Shown here: piece after piece, positions 26,367 through 35,280 of the stretch
Layout of the letters: every line of letters begins with the position of its first letter
Numbering within the stretch: position 1 is the first letter of the stretch
NCBI GenBank assembly: GCA_963839095.1
Contig: CAWIUF010000053.1
Span: 372,001 to 436,000, forward strand
DNA: 64,000 bases
DNA from: Palsa-504 sp963839095
GTDB taxonomy: Bacteria; Actinomycetota; Actinomycetes; Streptosporangiales; Streptosporangiaceae
Direction: 5' to 3'
Notes under the pieces: model-generated
The model's database searches: none
Seen by the model: the letters and a program-made list of their open reading frames with translations, nothing else
Told to the model about the DNA's origin: nothing
Program-made: the position numbers and the translations under genes

Positions 26367-27976
26367 ATGCGAGAGAACGAGAGCGATGGCGAAGGCGCCT
26401 GGGCGCCGCCGCCCGGGTCCGCCAGCCCGTGGATCTCGCCTGCCGGGGACGGCGGGCAGGACGAGCCGACGCTGACGCGCTGGGCCGCTGCGCCCCCGCC
26501 TCCTCCGGCGGCGAGTGACTACCCGGACACCGTCGCCTTCGGCACTCCGGCCGGATACGCGAACCAGGCCGGGTACGGGAACCAGGCCGGATACGCGCGC
26601 CAGGCCGGGTACGGCAACCAGGAGAGCCCGGGCTGGTACGCCGGCCAGGGCGGGCACGGCGATCCGGGCGGTCCGGCCGACGGCGGGTCGCGTGCGATCC
26701 GGCCGCGGCGGGCGGCTGCTGATCTACGTGGTGGTCGCCGCGCTCGCGGCGAGCATCGGCGCGGGAGCGACCGTCGCGCTGAACCGTCACCATGACGCGA
26801 CCCCGGCGGCCGGCGTCTCGGCCGGAGGAAACCCCGGCGTCGTCCCGGCCCCGCACGACAACGCGTCCGGCAGCGGCGCCTCGTCGGCCCCGCTCAACCC
26901 GCAGGCGGTGGCGAAGAAGGTCGAGCCCGGCCTGGTCGACATCACCGCGACGCTCAAGTACAACGGCGAGACGGCCGAGGGCACCGGGATGATCATCTCG
27001 GCCGGCGGCCTGGTGCTGACCAACAATCACGTGATCGACCAGGCCACCAAGGTGCAGGCATCCCTGGTCATCCAGGGCGCCACGTCGTCCGCGTCCTACT
27101 CGGCCAAGGTGCTCGGCTACGACTCCGCCGACGACGTGGCGCTGCTCCAGCTGGTGGGCGCCGCCGGGCTGCCGGTCGAGCATTTCGGCAACTCCTCGCA
27201 GGTCAGCCTGGGCACCCCGGTGCTCGCGCTGGGCAACGCCGAGGGCCGCGGCGGGGCCAAGCCGGCCTCGGGCATCATCAACGCACTGGACCGGTCGATC
27301 CAGGCCAGCGACGAGGGCTCCAACACCACCGAGAACCTCAAGCACATGCTGCAGACCAACGCCAAGATCCAGCAGGGCGACTCCGGCGGCGCCCTCGCGA
27401 ACAACGCCGGCCAGGTCATCGGCATGATCACGGCGGCTAACACCGGCAGTTCCCGCGGCGCCGGGACGGAGTGGGGGCACGCTCGGCTTCGCCATCCCGA
27501 TCAACAGCGCGCTGGCCATCGCCCGGCAGATCGTGGCGGGCAAGCCGAGCGCCACCATCTATATCGGCGTGCCCGGCTTCCTCGGCGTGGAGGTCGCCAC
27601 CAGCGACAGCGACAGCCCGCAGCAGCAGGCCGCGGACGAGATCAAGGCCGGCGGGACCCGGACCAGCAGCCCGGCCTGCCAGACCGGCAACGCCCAGCCC
27701 GTCGTCCCGGCCAAGGTCGCGCCGATCGCCGCGGGCGCGCTCGTCGTCGGGGTGCTGTGCGACACGGCCGCCGACGCGGCGGGCATGGTGCCCGGCGACG
27801 TGATCACGGCGGTCAACGGCCAGCCGATCACCACCCCGGGCTCGCTGACCACCACCACGACCCAGTACCACCCGAACGAGATCGTCAAGGTCCAGTGGGT
27901 CAGCCAGGACGGCATGGAGCACGTCAGGCGGATGCAGCTCGGCCAGGGCCCGGCTCGCTTAGCCGGGCTCGCTTAG
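26367..27976 (+). CDS. Second HtrA-like serine protease with repeat tail (frameshifted)
   Basis: Paralogue of the preceding gene. The N-terminal cytoplasmic region contains a repeated GYANQA/GYGNQA/GYARQA unit. The membrane helix (LLIYVVVAALAASIGAGATVAL) is reached after a frame change near 26695. The protease triad lies in TNNHVID, DDVALLQL and QQGDSGGAL. A second slip near 27470 precedes LGFAIPINSALAIARQI and the PDZ part (VLCDTAADAAGMVPGDVITAVNGQPI), with cysteines again at ACQTG and GVLCD. Apart from the two indels the domain order and length are normal. Ends overlapping the convergent dapE by four bases. Confidence 0.88.
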
Positions 27977-29028
27977 CCGGGCTGCAGCCAGGCCCGGAGG
28001 CGGGCCTCGCACTCGGCGATCTTCGCCGTCTCCACGTACTCGCCTGGTGTGTGCGCGATCTCGGAGACGCCGGGCCCGTAGTTCACCGCGGGGATGCCGA
28101 GCGCGGAGAACCGGGCCACGTCGGTCCAGCCCAGCTTGGCCCGCGGCGTCCCGCCGACGGCCGCGACGAACTCGGCCGCGGCCGGATGTCCGAGGCCAGG
28201 CCGGGCGCCGTCGGCCACGTCCAGGACCGTCACCGGCCACCCGGCGAATACGGACCGAACGAAGTCAGCCGCCTGCTCCCCTGACCGGTCCGGCGCGAAC
28301 CTGAAGTTGACGGTGACCACGGCTTCGTCCGGGACCACGTTCCCGGCGACGCCACCGCGGATGGCGACCGCGTTGAGGCCCTCGTGGTAGCGCAGCCCGT
28401 CGACCTCCGGCTGCCGGGGCGTGTACGCACGCAGCACCTCGAGGACCTCGGCGGCCTCGTGGATGGCGTTCTTCCCCATCCACGAGCGCGCGGTGTGCGC
28501 CCGCTGGCCCGCGACCGCGATCTCGGCCCGCAGCGTGCCCTGGCAGCCGCCCTCGATCTCGCCCGAACTCGGCTCCATCAGCACCGCGAAGTCGCCGGCC
28601 AGCAGGTCCGGGTGGTTGCGGCTCAGCCGCAGCAGCCCGTTGCGGTCGGCCGCGATCTCCTCGCAGTCGTAGAAGACGTAGGTGACGTCCCGGCGCGGCT
28701 CGGTCAGGCCGGCCGCCAGCCGCAACTGCACGGCCACCCCCGACTTCATGTCGGTGGTGCCGCAGCCGTACAGACGGGGGCCGTCGAGCCGGGACGGCAG
28801 GTTGTCCGCGATGGGCACCGTGTCGGTGTGCCCGGCCAGGATCACCCGCTCCGGCCGCCCCAGCGTGGTCCGGGCCACGACCGCGTTGCCGTCCCGGTGC
28901 ACGGTCAGGTGCGGCAGCGCCGACAGCGCTTGCTCGAGCTCGTCGGTCAGCGGCTTCTCGTCGCCGGAGACCGACGGGGTGTCCACGAGAGCGGCGGTCA
29001 GCGCCGCCCCGTCCAGGGTGAGATCCAC
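27973..29028 (-). CDS. dapE: Succinyl-diaminopimelate desuccinylase
   Basis: 351-residue M20 metallopeptidase-fold enzyme of the lysine/diaminopimelate pathway; it hydrolyses N-succinyl-LL-diaminopimelate. Metal ligands are visible in order: the His of LAGHTDTVP, the bridging Asp of GCGTTDMKSG, the general-base pair in YDCEEIAAD, the Glu of LMEPSSGEIEGG and the final His of IAHTPGEYV. The dimerisation lid contains GQRAHTARSWMGKNAIH. Length and order match actinobacterial DapE. Followed 5 bases upstream by a LysR-type gene on the same strand. Confidence 0.95.
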   Translation of the reverse strand: MDLTLDGAALTAALVDTPSVSGDEKPLTDELEQALSALPHLTVHRDGNAVVARTTLGRPERVILAGHTDTVPIADNLPSRLDGPRLYGCGTTDMKSGVAVQLRLAAGLTEPRRDVTYVFYDCEEIAADRNGLLRLSRNHPDLLAGDFAVLMEPSSGEIEGGCQGTLRAEIAVAGQRAHTARSWMGKNAIHEAAEVLEVLRAYTPRQPEVDGLRYHEGLNAVAIRGGVAGNVVPDEAVVTVNFRFAPDRSGEQAADFVRSVFAGWPVTVLDVADGARPGLGHPAAAEFVAAVGGTPRAKLGWTDVARFSALGIPAVNYGPGVSEIAHTPGEYVETAKIAECEARLRAWLQPG

Positions 29029-29033
29029 CCGGT

Positions 29034-29948
29034 TTAGCTTAGGCGCATGGTCCTGGCCGCCGCGCGCAGCGCGGTCACGATCACCGCCACCGAGGGACGG
29101 CGGGTGCTCGCGGTGCGGGCCACCGCGTACACGTCCCGGGCCAGGTCCAGGCCGAGCGGCAGATCCCGGACGGTGACCCGGCGCTCGGCCGCGGCGACGG
29201 CCAGCCGCGGCAGGATGGCGATGCCGATGCCGCGCGCCGCCAGGCTGACGATCGTGGCCATGCCCTCGAACTCGGACAGCACCGGCGGCGTCACGCCGAC
29301 CGCGGCCAGCAGCCGGTCCACGGCCAGCCGGGACGGCTCCCCGGCGGGTGCCGCCAGCCAGGCCTCGTGCCGCAGTGCCCGCAGGTCGACCGGGGCCTCG
29401 GCGGCTGGGTGGGTGCGCGGCAGGACCAGCACGAGCGGGTCCCTGATCAGGTGGTAGCAGGTCAGGATCGACCCGTCGACCTCCTCGGCCAGCCGGGCCG
29501 TCCAGTCGTCCACGATCGCCACGTCGACCTCGCCCGACCGGACCTGGCGCAGTCCCTCGCCGGCCCCCGTCTGCCGCAGCACCAGGGTCAGCTTCGGGTG
29601 CGCGCGCAGGCTGCGGGCCAGGGCCGGGGCGAACGCGACGGCCGCGGACGGGAACGCGGTCGCCACCACCCGCCCGGCGGGTTCCTCGGCCTCGGCCGAC
29701 AGGTCGGTCTCGGCCTCCTCGACCATGGCCAGGATGCGCTCGGCGTGGACGGCCAGCCGCCGGCCCGCGTCGGTCAGCTCGGCCCGGCGCGCGGACCGGT
29801 CGAGCAGCGCGGTGCCCGCCTCGCGCTCGAGCGCGGCGAGTTGCTGGGACACCGCGGACGGGGTGTAGCCGAGCACCGCGGCGGTCCGGGCGATGCTGCC
29901 GCGAGCAGCGAACTCCTTGAGCAGCCGGAGCCGGTGCAGATCGAGCAT
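29034..29948 (-). CDS. LysR-family transcriptional regulator
   Basis: 304 residues. The N-terminal winged HTH is MLDLHRLRLLKEFAARGSIARTAAVLGYTPSAVSQQLAALE, followed by the linker helix and a periplasmic-binding-like effector domain (LTLVLRQTGAGEGLRQVRSGEVDVAIVDD, ending in ARDVYAVART). Divergent from the aminotransferase at 30113 with a 164-base shared region, the usual layout for a LysR regulator and its target. May also be transcribed with dapE downstream, 5 bases away. Confidence 0.92.
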   Translation of the reverse strand: MLDLHRLRLLKEFAARGSIARTAAVLGYTPSAVSQQLAALEREAGTALLDRSARRAELTDAGRRLAVHAERILAMVEEAETDLSAEAEEPAGRVVATAFPSAAVAFAPALARSLRAHPKLTLVLRQTGAGEGLRQVRSGEVDVAIVDDWTARLAEEVDGSILTCYHLIRDPLVLVLPRTHPAAEAPVDLRALRHEAWLAAPAGEPSRLAVDRLLAAVGVTPPVLSEFEGMATIVSLAARGIGIAILPRLAVAAAERRVTVRDLPLGLDLARDVYAVARTASTRRPSVAVIVTALRAAARTMRLS

Positions 29949-30112
29949 AAGAGAAGCTTACTCTCAGCCATAGAGATCAGCGCTTGTGCTTATGGTTTTG
30001 GCGGAGGCAAACTGGCTAGGTGCGCAGGGTTGCCACAGTCCGTGGGGCTTTATCCCGTTCGGAGTTTCCGGCCCCTCCATTTCAATCCCGCAGCTAGGAA
30101 GTATCAGCCCCG
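29949..30112. promoter_or_regulatory. Divergent control region of the LysR regulator and aminotransferase
   Basis: 164 bases, noticeably AT-richer than the flanks. Next to the LysR start an imperfect dyad GAGAAGCTTACTCTC (29951-29965) is a candidate LysR box. No clear -35/-10 pair stands out. Assignment rests on gene orientation and the dyad. Confidence 0.4.
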
Positions 30113-31417
30113 GTGGCTCTTACCGTCGTACCCTCGCCCCTGCCTTCCCTCTCCGAAACTGACAGTCCGCCCGCCATCCCCGTCTCCGCCACGCTCGCCG
30201 CCAACGAGGTGCTTGACGCCCGGCGCCGCCGCGGCGAGCCCGTGCTGCCGCTGGCGTTCGGCGAGGCGGGCCTGCCCGCGCACCGGATGCTCCGCACCGC
30301 GCTGGCCCGGGCGGCCGGATTCACCGCCTACGGCCCGGTGGCCGGCCATCCCGAGCTGCGCGAGGCCGCCGCCTGCTACTGGTCCCGGCGCGGCCTGCCC
30401 ACCGAGGCCGAATCGGTGGTCGCCGGGCCGGGCAGCAAGGCGCTGCTCTACAGCCTGATGACCGCGATCGGCGGTGACGTGGCGCTGACCCGTCCCAGCT
30501 GGGTCAGCTACGCGGCGCAGGCGGGCTTGGCGGGGCGGAAGGCCCATTTCGTTCGGGGTAATGGGGGCGTGCCGGACGCCGGACAGCTCGCGCGGACGGT
30601 GACCTCAGCCCGCGCGGACGGGCGCCGGATCCGGTCCGTCGTGGTCACGCTGCCCGACAACCCGACCGGCCTGCTGGCCCCGGCCGCCGCGGTGCGGGCG
30701 CTGTGCGCGGTAGCGCGGGAGCACGACCTGATCATCATCTCGGACGAGATCTACCGGGACCTGGTGCACGACCCGGACGCGGCGTTCACCAGCCCGGCCG
30801 CGGTGTGCCCGGAACGGACCGTGATCACCACCGGGCTGAGCAAGAACCTCGCCCTGGGCGGCTGGCGGCTCGGCGTGGCCCGGCTGCCCGCGGGCGGGAT
30901 CGGGCCCGAGCTGCGGGCCCGGCTGCTCGGGATCGGCAGCGAGATCTGGTCCGCCCCGGCCGGGCCGGTCCAGCAGGCCGCCGCGCTGGCCTTCACCGAG
31001 CCGCCGGCCCTGGCCGAGCGGGTGGCGCTCAGCCGGCGCCTGCACGGCACCGTCGCCCGCGCGGTGGCGCGGCGGTTCGCCGCGGCCGGCGCGTCCGTGC
31101 CCGCCCCGCAGGCGGCGTTCTATCTGTGGCCCGACTTCTCCCCGCTCGCTGACGTCCTGCTCGGGCGGCACGGCATCACCAGCGACGAGGGCCTGGCCGC
31201 GGTGCTGCTGCGCGACTACGGCGTCGGGGTGCTGCCGGGCAGCGCGTTCGGCGAGGAGAGCGGGCGGCTGCGGCTGCGGGTGGCGACGAGCCTGCTGTAC
31301 GGCGAGTCCGACCCCGAGCGGCACGCCGCGCTGAACGCGGCCGACCCGTGCTCGCTGCCGTGGATCGCCGCGTCGCTGGACCGGCTGGAGGAGGTCCTGG
31401 CCGACTTCACTGGCTGA
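30113..31417 (+). CDS. PLP-dependent aminotransferase, class I/II
   Basis: 434 residues, fold type I. Substrate-side residues are in AYGPVAGHPELREAA, cofactor contacts in GPGSKALLYSL and LPDNPTGLL (with the conserved Asn), DEIYRDLVHD, and the Schiff-base Lys in ITTGLSKNLALGGWRLG. The C-terminal Arg lies in GRLRLRVATSLLYG. Starts with GTG 30113. Aspartate or aromatic aminotransferase-like; the specific substrate cannot be read. Controlled probably by the divergent LysR gene. Ends overlapping the convergent dimethylargininase gene by 11 bases. Confidence 0.9.
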   Translation: MALTVVPSPLPSLSETDSPPAIPVSATLAANEVLDARRRRGEPVLPLAFGEAGLPAHRMLRTALARAAGFTAYGPVAGHPELREAAACYWSRRGLPTEAESVVAGPGSKALLYSLMTAIGGDVALTRPSWVSYAAQAGLAGRKAHFVRGNGGVPDAGQLARTVTSARADGRRIRSVVVTLPDNPTGLLAPAAAVRALCAVAREHDLIIISDEIYRDLVHDPDAAFTSPAAVCPERTVITTGLSKNLALGGWRLGVARLPAGGIGPELRARLLGIGSEIWSAPAGPVQQAAALAFTEPPALAERVALSRRLHGTVARAVARRFAAAGASVPAPQAAFYLWPDFSPLADVLLGRHGITSDEGLAAVLLRDYGVGVLPGSAFGEESGRLRLRVATSLLYGESDPERHAALNAADPCSLPWIAASLDRLEEVLADFTG

Positions 31418-32189
31418 GATCGGCCAGTGATGCCGGGAGCATGACGCTCAGGCAGGTGACGCAGCCCTCGAGCTTCTCGAACTCGCTGATGTCCACCACG
31501 ACCGGGGTGAAGCCCAGGTCGGCCAGGAGTTCTGCGGTACGAGGGGCGGACGCGGCGATCAGCACCCGGTCGCCGCCGAGCGGCACCACGTGGCAGCCGC
31601 TCTCCTCGTCGACCGGGCGCACCGCCGGGAACAGGCCGGCCGGGACCAGGTCGGGCAGCAGCAGGAAGGTGCCGTCGGGCAGCGCGGTCACCGCCGACTT
31701 CAGGTGCAGCACCGCGCCTAGCGGGACGGCGATCACGGTGCGGCCGAGCGGGGTCAGCAGCGCCCGCAGCTGGCGGATGCCCTCGCCGTTGGTCCGGCCG
31801 CCGCGGCCCACGTAGACCGCGTGGCCGGCCTGGAGGACGTCGCCGCCGTCCAGGGTCCCGGGCGCCTCGATGCGGGCGGTGCGCAGGCCGAGCGACTCGA
31901 CGACCTCCGCGACGCCGTCGACCTCGGGCCGCCGCTGCGGCGCGCCCGGCCGGGTCAGCACGGCCAGGTCCGCGCAGACCACCACGGTGTCCTCGACGAA
32001 GACCGAGTCCGGGCAGTCCTCGGCGACCGGGACCGGCGCGGTCTTCCAGCCGCTGGCCGCCAGTGCGCTGGCGTAGGCCGCGTGCTGGGTCCGGGCCAGG
32101 TCCACGTCCACGGCGGTACGGCCGATGTGGGTGACGATGCCGTCGGCCAGCCTGCTGCTCGGCGGGCGGACCATGCTGATGCCGTTCAT
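31407..32189 (-). CDS. ddaH: NG,NG-dimethylarginine dimethylaminohydrolase (dimethylargininase)
   Basis: 260-residue pentein-fold hydrolase. Substrate-binding acidic residues are in EDCPDSVFVEDTVVV, TLDGGDVL follows, then the active His in VLHLKSAVTALPDG. The nucleophilic Cys stands near the C-terminus in GCVTCLSVMLP. It converts methylated arginine to citrulline and methylamine; arginine deiminase-like activity on free arginine is less likely at this length. Neighbouring aminotransferase and dapE suggest an amino-acid catabolic neighbourhood. Confidence 0.9.
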   Translation of the reverse strand: MNGISMVRPPSSRLADGIVTHIGRTAVDVDLARTQHAAYASALAASGWKTAPVPVAEDCPDSVFVEDTVVVCADLAVLTRPGAPQRRPEVDGVAEVVESLGLRTARIEAPGTLDGGDVLQAGHAVYVGRGGRTNGEGIRQLRALLTPLGRTVIAVPLGAVLHLKSAVTALPDGTFLLLPDLVPAGLFPAVRPVDEESGCHVVPLGGDRVLIAASAPRTAELLADLGFTPVVVDISEFEKLEGCVTCLSVMLPASLADLSQ

Positions 32190-32229
32190 CGCTCTATCTT
32201 GGGCTACGTCCTCAGCTTGTGCTACGTCC

Positions 32230-33277
32230 TCAGCCGCCGATCATCGACCTGGCGTTGAAGTCGGGGAAGCCGAGGAACTGCCGCATCTCGTCGGCGACCC
32301 GCTGGATCCGCACCGCGTCGACCGGCCCGACCGGGTAGCTGTCCAGCGCCATCACCGCCGCGGTGACCGGGGTGACGCCGAGCGGCTTGGGCAGCGCCTG
32401 CATCGCCTGCTCGACGGCCGACCGGCTGGTGTCCGCGATCCGCTGGCCCTGCTCGAACGCGGTGCGGAAGGCGGCCAGCGTCTTGGGGTGCTGCGCGGCC
32501 CAGGGGCGGGTGACGGCACAGCCCTGCACCGGGAACGCGGAGGTGGCGCCCTGGTTCAGGTCGGCCAGCAGGGTCACGCCCATGGTCTGCTCGGCCTGGC
32601 TGGCGAACGGCTCGGGCAGCACCGCCGCGGTCGACCTTGCCGGCCTTGAGCATCGCGGCCATCTCCGGCAGCGGGTAGTAGGCGAAGTGCGCCGCCGAGA
32701 CGGGCAGCCCGTGATCGGTCATCACCGACGCGGTCAGCAGGTACAGGATGTTCCCCGGCGCGTTCACGCCGATGACCTGGCCGCGCAGGTCGGCCAGCGT
32801 CCGGACGCGCGAGCCCGGCATCACGTACAGGCCCTGGGCGTTGGCCCCCATCACCGAGCCCTCGGCGAAGATGTCCAGGTTGGCGGCGACCATGGCGCCG
32901 TTCGCCGAGGTCGACCGCTTGCCCTCGTCGTAGTTCTCCTGCGCCTGGATGTAGCTGACGTAGTTGCCGCAGGAGATGTCGACGCGGTCGCTCGCCTGAC
33001 CGAGGGCCTGGGCGTTGATGACCGTCGCGGAGCTGACCGCGGGCTTGAACGTGACGTGCAGGCCCTGCGCCGTGAACAGGCCCTGGTGCAGGGCGACGAA
33101 GAAGCCGGCCGAGTCGGCCGCGGGTACCACCGCGACGTTCAGGTCGGGCTGCTCGACATCGGCCCGGGCTCCCCCGCCGGAACCGCGCGGCAGGAACAAG
33201 ATGGCCAGGACGATGACGGCGACCGCGGCGCCGACGATCTGCGCGACCCGGACCGCCCGGATGAACCTGCGTGGCAT
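32230..33277 (-). CDS. ABC transporter substrate-binding protein, NMT1/SsuA-like (frameshifted)
   Basis: N-terminal signal anchor (VAQIVGAAVAVIVLAILFLPRG), then the two-lobe binding fold: LNVAVVPAADSAGFFVALHQGLFTAQGLHVTFKP, DLRGQVIGVNAPGN, and after a frame change near 32630 VDAAVLPEPFASQAEQTMG and TRPWAAQHPKTLAAFRTAFEQG. The pattern is that of thiamine-precursor, sulfonate or nitrate binding proteins. No permease or ATPase is adjacent, so it is an orphan in this window. No lipobox cysteine is seen. Confidence 0.85.
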
Positions 33278-33406
33278 CGCTGGATCCTCTCTTCAGGCGC
33301 GCGGGCCTGACGGGGACGGTGATGCCGCGGTCACCGGAATAGAAGGGCACGGACGTGCCGGTGCTGACTTGCACGGAAAATAGTTCTGCAAGTTGCAGCG
33401 GGAGAC

Positions 33407-33424
33407 ATCGGTCAGCTGACCGAT
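33407..33424. promoter_or_regulatory. 18-bp perfect palindrome upstream of the binding-protein gene
   Basis: ATCGGTCAGCTGACCGAT lies about 130 bases before the start at 33277 and some 65 bases beyond the stop of the methyltransferase. It suits a dimeric repressor site or a short terminator stem. Nothing identifies the binder. Confidence 0.4.
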
Positions 33425-33489
33425 TTTGGAGTGATTCGAGATGCCCCGAGCGAGGCCCTGACCAGGCAGGACTAGTCAGGTGGTACTAG

Positions 33490-34323
33490 TCAGGCGGCGC
33501 CGGCGCGGGCTGTGGTGACGGCGAGGGTGGTGAAGCCCATGGTGAAGGTGCCGCCGGCCGCGTCGATGGCGGCGCCGATGCCCGCCAGCAGTTCCCGCTG
33601 GTCGGCGGGCGCTATCTGGCTGTGGCCGCCGAAGGTGGGTACCTGTTCCAGCCACTCGCCGCGAGTGTAGGGGCGGCTCCACTCGAAGTACCAGCGCTCG
33701 GGTTCGCCGAACACGCCCGCCTGCCGCATCCCGTCGGCCGCCTTGGCGCCGATCGTCTCGTAGATGTCCAGCAGGGGCCGGTCCCAGACGTTGGCCGGCA
33801 GGTCCGGGAGCACGCGGCGGTAGACCGCGGCGAAAGCCTGGCCGAGCTCGGCCGGGGGCTGGAAGACGTTCCAGAACACCGCGAACCGCCCGCCGGGCCG
33901 CAGCGCCAGCGCCGCCCGGGCCGCGCCGGCGACCGGGTCGACCCAGTGCCAGGCCTGCCCGGCGACGACCGCGCCGAAGGCACGGCCGGCCGGATCCCAG
34001 GTCTCGAACGTGGCCACCTCGACCTCGAGCCCGCGCTCGCGCGCCTGGTCCGCCATCCGCTCGTCGGGATCGACCCCCAGAACCTCGCAGCCGGCCGCCT
34101 GGAACTGCCGGGCCACGATGCCGGTGCCGCAGCCGACGTCCAGGACGGTCACCGGGCCGGGACCCGGGCAGGCCGCCACGATCCGCTCCACTAGCGCGCC
34201 GGGATAGTCGGGGCGGGCCCGGTCGTAACGGCTGGCGTTCGTGCCGAACGACTCCGCGACCTCGCGGGCCTGGTGCGATTCGGGCCCGGAAGGACGCGTC
34301 CGGGCGGGAGGTACGGCGGCCAT
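33490..34323 (-). CDS. Class I SAM-dependent methyltransferase
   Basis: 277 residues. Motif I is VTVLDVGCGTGIVARQF, the acidic residue for the ribose is in LGVDPDERM, and motif post-I is FGAVVAGQAWHWVDP followed by LRPGGRFAVFWNVF. The upstream AESFGTNASRYDRARPDYP is typical of methyltransferase type 11 small-molecule enzymes. Substrate unknown. Undamaged, transcribed alone. Confidence 0.9.
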   Translation of the reverse strand: MAAVPPARTRPSGPESHQAREVAESFGTNASRYDRARPDYPGALVERIVAACPGPGPVTVLDVGCGTGIVARQFQAAGCEVLGVDPDERMADQARERGLEVEVATFETWDPAGRAFGAVVAGQAWHWVDPVAGAARAALALRPGGRFAVFWNVFQPPAELGQAFAAVYRRVLPDLPANVWDRPLLDIYETIGAKAADGMRQAGVFGEPERWYFEWSRPYTRGEWLEQVPTFGGHSQIAPADQRELLAGIGAAIDAAGGTFTMGFTTLAVTTARAGAA

Positions 34324-34390
34324 GGACCCACCGTAAACGGGGGGCGCGCCTGGTATCGAGCCGTTTCGCGCGCGGCGAAGGAAGGCGGCG

Positions 34391-34414
34391 CCGGCGTTTC
34401 CGCGGAAACGCCGG
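34391..34414. terminator. 24-bp perfect palindrome after the SGNH hydrolase gene
   Basis: A self-complementary stretch with core GCGTTTCCGCGGAAACGC and flanking CCG/CGG lies two bases beyond the stop of the minus-strand hydrolase. It could be the stem of an actinobacterial terminator without a U tract. The same 18-base core recurs at 60021-60048. Confidence 0.6.
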
Positions 34415-34416
34415 TC

Positions 34417-35214
34417 TCAGAGCGGGAGCAGGTCGGGGCGCTTGGGCGGGACGCCGTCGCCGCTGGAGCCGCCGAAGACGCGGCGGCGCAGCCACGGGCC
34501 CGCGTACTCGCGGGCCCAGCGGGCGTCCTGGCGGCGGGCGGCTACCCACGGAGGGCTGAGCCGGTTCGCCCGAGTCCCCGGGGGCAGCGCGGGTGGCGTC
34601 AGCCAGGTGTCCGCGGTGACGGCGATGCCCAGGACCTCGCAGGTGCGCCGGGCTACCTGCTGGTGGCCCTGGGTGGTGAGGTGCAGCCGGTCCGGGCTCC
34701 AGGCGCGCAAGTCCTTCAGCGCCCGCATGGACCACAGGTCGACGAGGTCGCAGCCGTACTCGTCGGCGATGCCGCGCAGGTGCATGTTGTAGGCGGCGAT
34801 CCGGCCGCGCAGCAGGCGCATGACCGGGAACATGCGCGGATCGAAGCCGGTGAAGATGAGCACCCGGCAGCCCGCCGCCTGCAGCTTGGCCACGGCCGGC
34901 TCGAAGTCGGCGGCCAGGTCGTCCACGTCGGACCCGCGCAGGATGTCGTTGCCGCCCGCGGCCAGGCTGACCAGGTCGGGCGCCAGCTCGACGGCCCGGG
35001 GAAGCTGCTCGGCGACGACCTGGGCGAGCAGCTTCCCGCGGATGGCCAGGTTGGCGTACCGGAAGTGGGGTTGCCGGGCGGCCAGGGCGGCGGCCACCAG
35101 GTCGGCCCAGCCGCGGACCCCGCCGTCCGGAGCGTGGTCTTCGAGTCCTTCGGTGAAACTGTCACCGATCGCGACGAACGTTTCCATTACGGGTACCGGG
35201 TTACTTTCAGGCAT
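34417..35214 (-). CDS. SGNH/GDSL hydrolase
   Basis: About 265 residues. Block I with the nucleophilic Ser is FVAIGDSFTEG, the oxyanion Gly is in NLAIRGKLL, block III Asn in AAGGNDILRGS, and the catalytic His in DRLHLTTQGHQQVA. Cytoplasmic-looking, without signal peptide; esterase or lipase-like. ATG 35187 (METFVAIGDS) is where homology begins; ATG 35214 is preceded closely by GGAGGAG and adds nine residues. Divergent from the PQQ-propeller lipoprotein at 35281, separated by about 70 bases. Confidence 0.88.
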   Translation of the reverse strand: MPESNPVPVMETFVAIGDSFTEGLEDHAPDGGVRGWADLVAAALAARQPHFRYANLAIRGKLLAQVVAEQLPRAVELAPDLVSLAAGGNDILRGSDVDDLAADFEPAVAKLQAAGCRVLIFTGFDPRMFPVMRLLRGRIAAYNMHLRGIADEYGCDLVDLWSMRALKDLRAWSPDRLHLTTQGHQQVARRTCEVLGIAVTADTWLTPPALPPGTRANRLSPPWVAARRQDARWAREYAGPWLRRRVFGGSSGDGVPPKRPDLLPL

Positions 35215-35280
35215 CTCCTCCATAATGCCAAGGTCAGGAAGGCGGCCTCCGGCCGGCCGCCGGATACGGAGACTGCGGAG

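Noticed and set aside
31407..32189. Arginine deiminase instead of dimethylargininase
   Set aside because: Length of 260 residues and the LHLKSAVT/GCVTCLS motifs fit dimethylargininase; arginine deiminases are about 400 residues.
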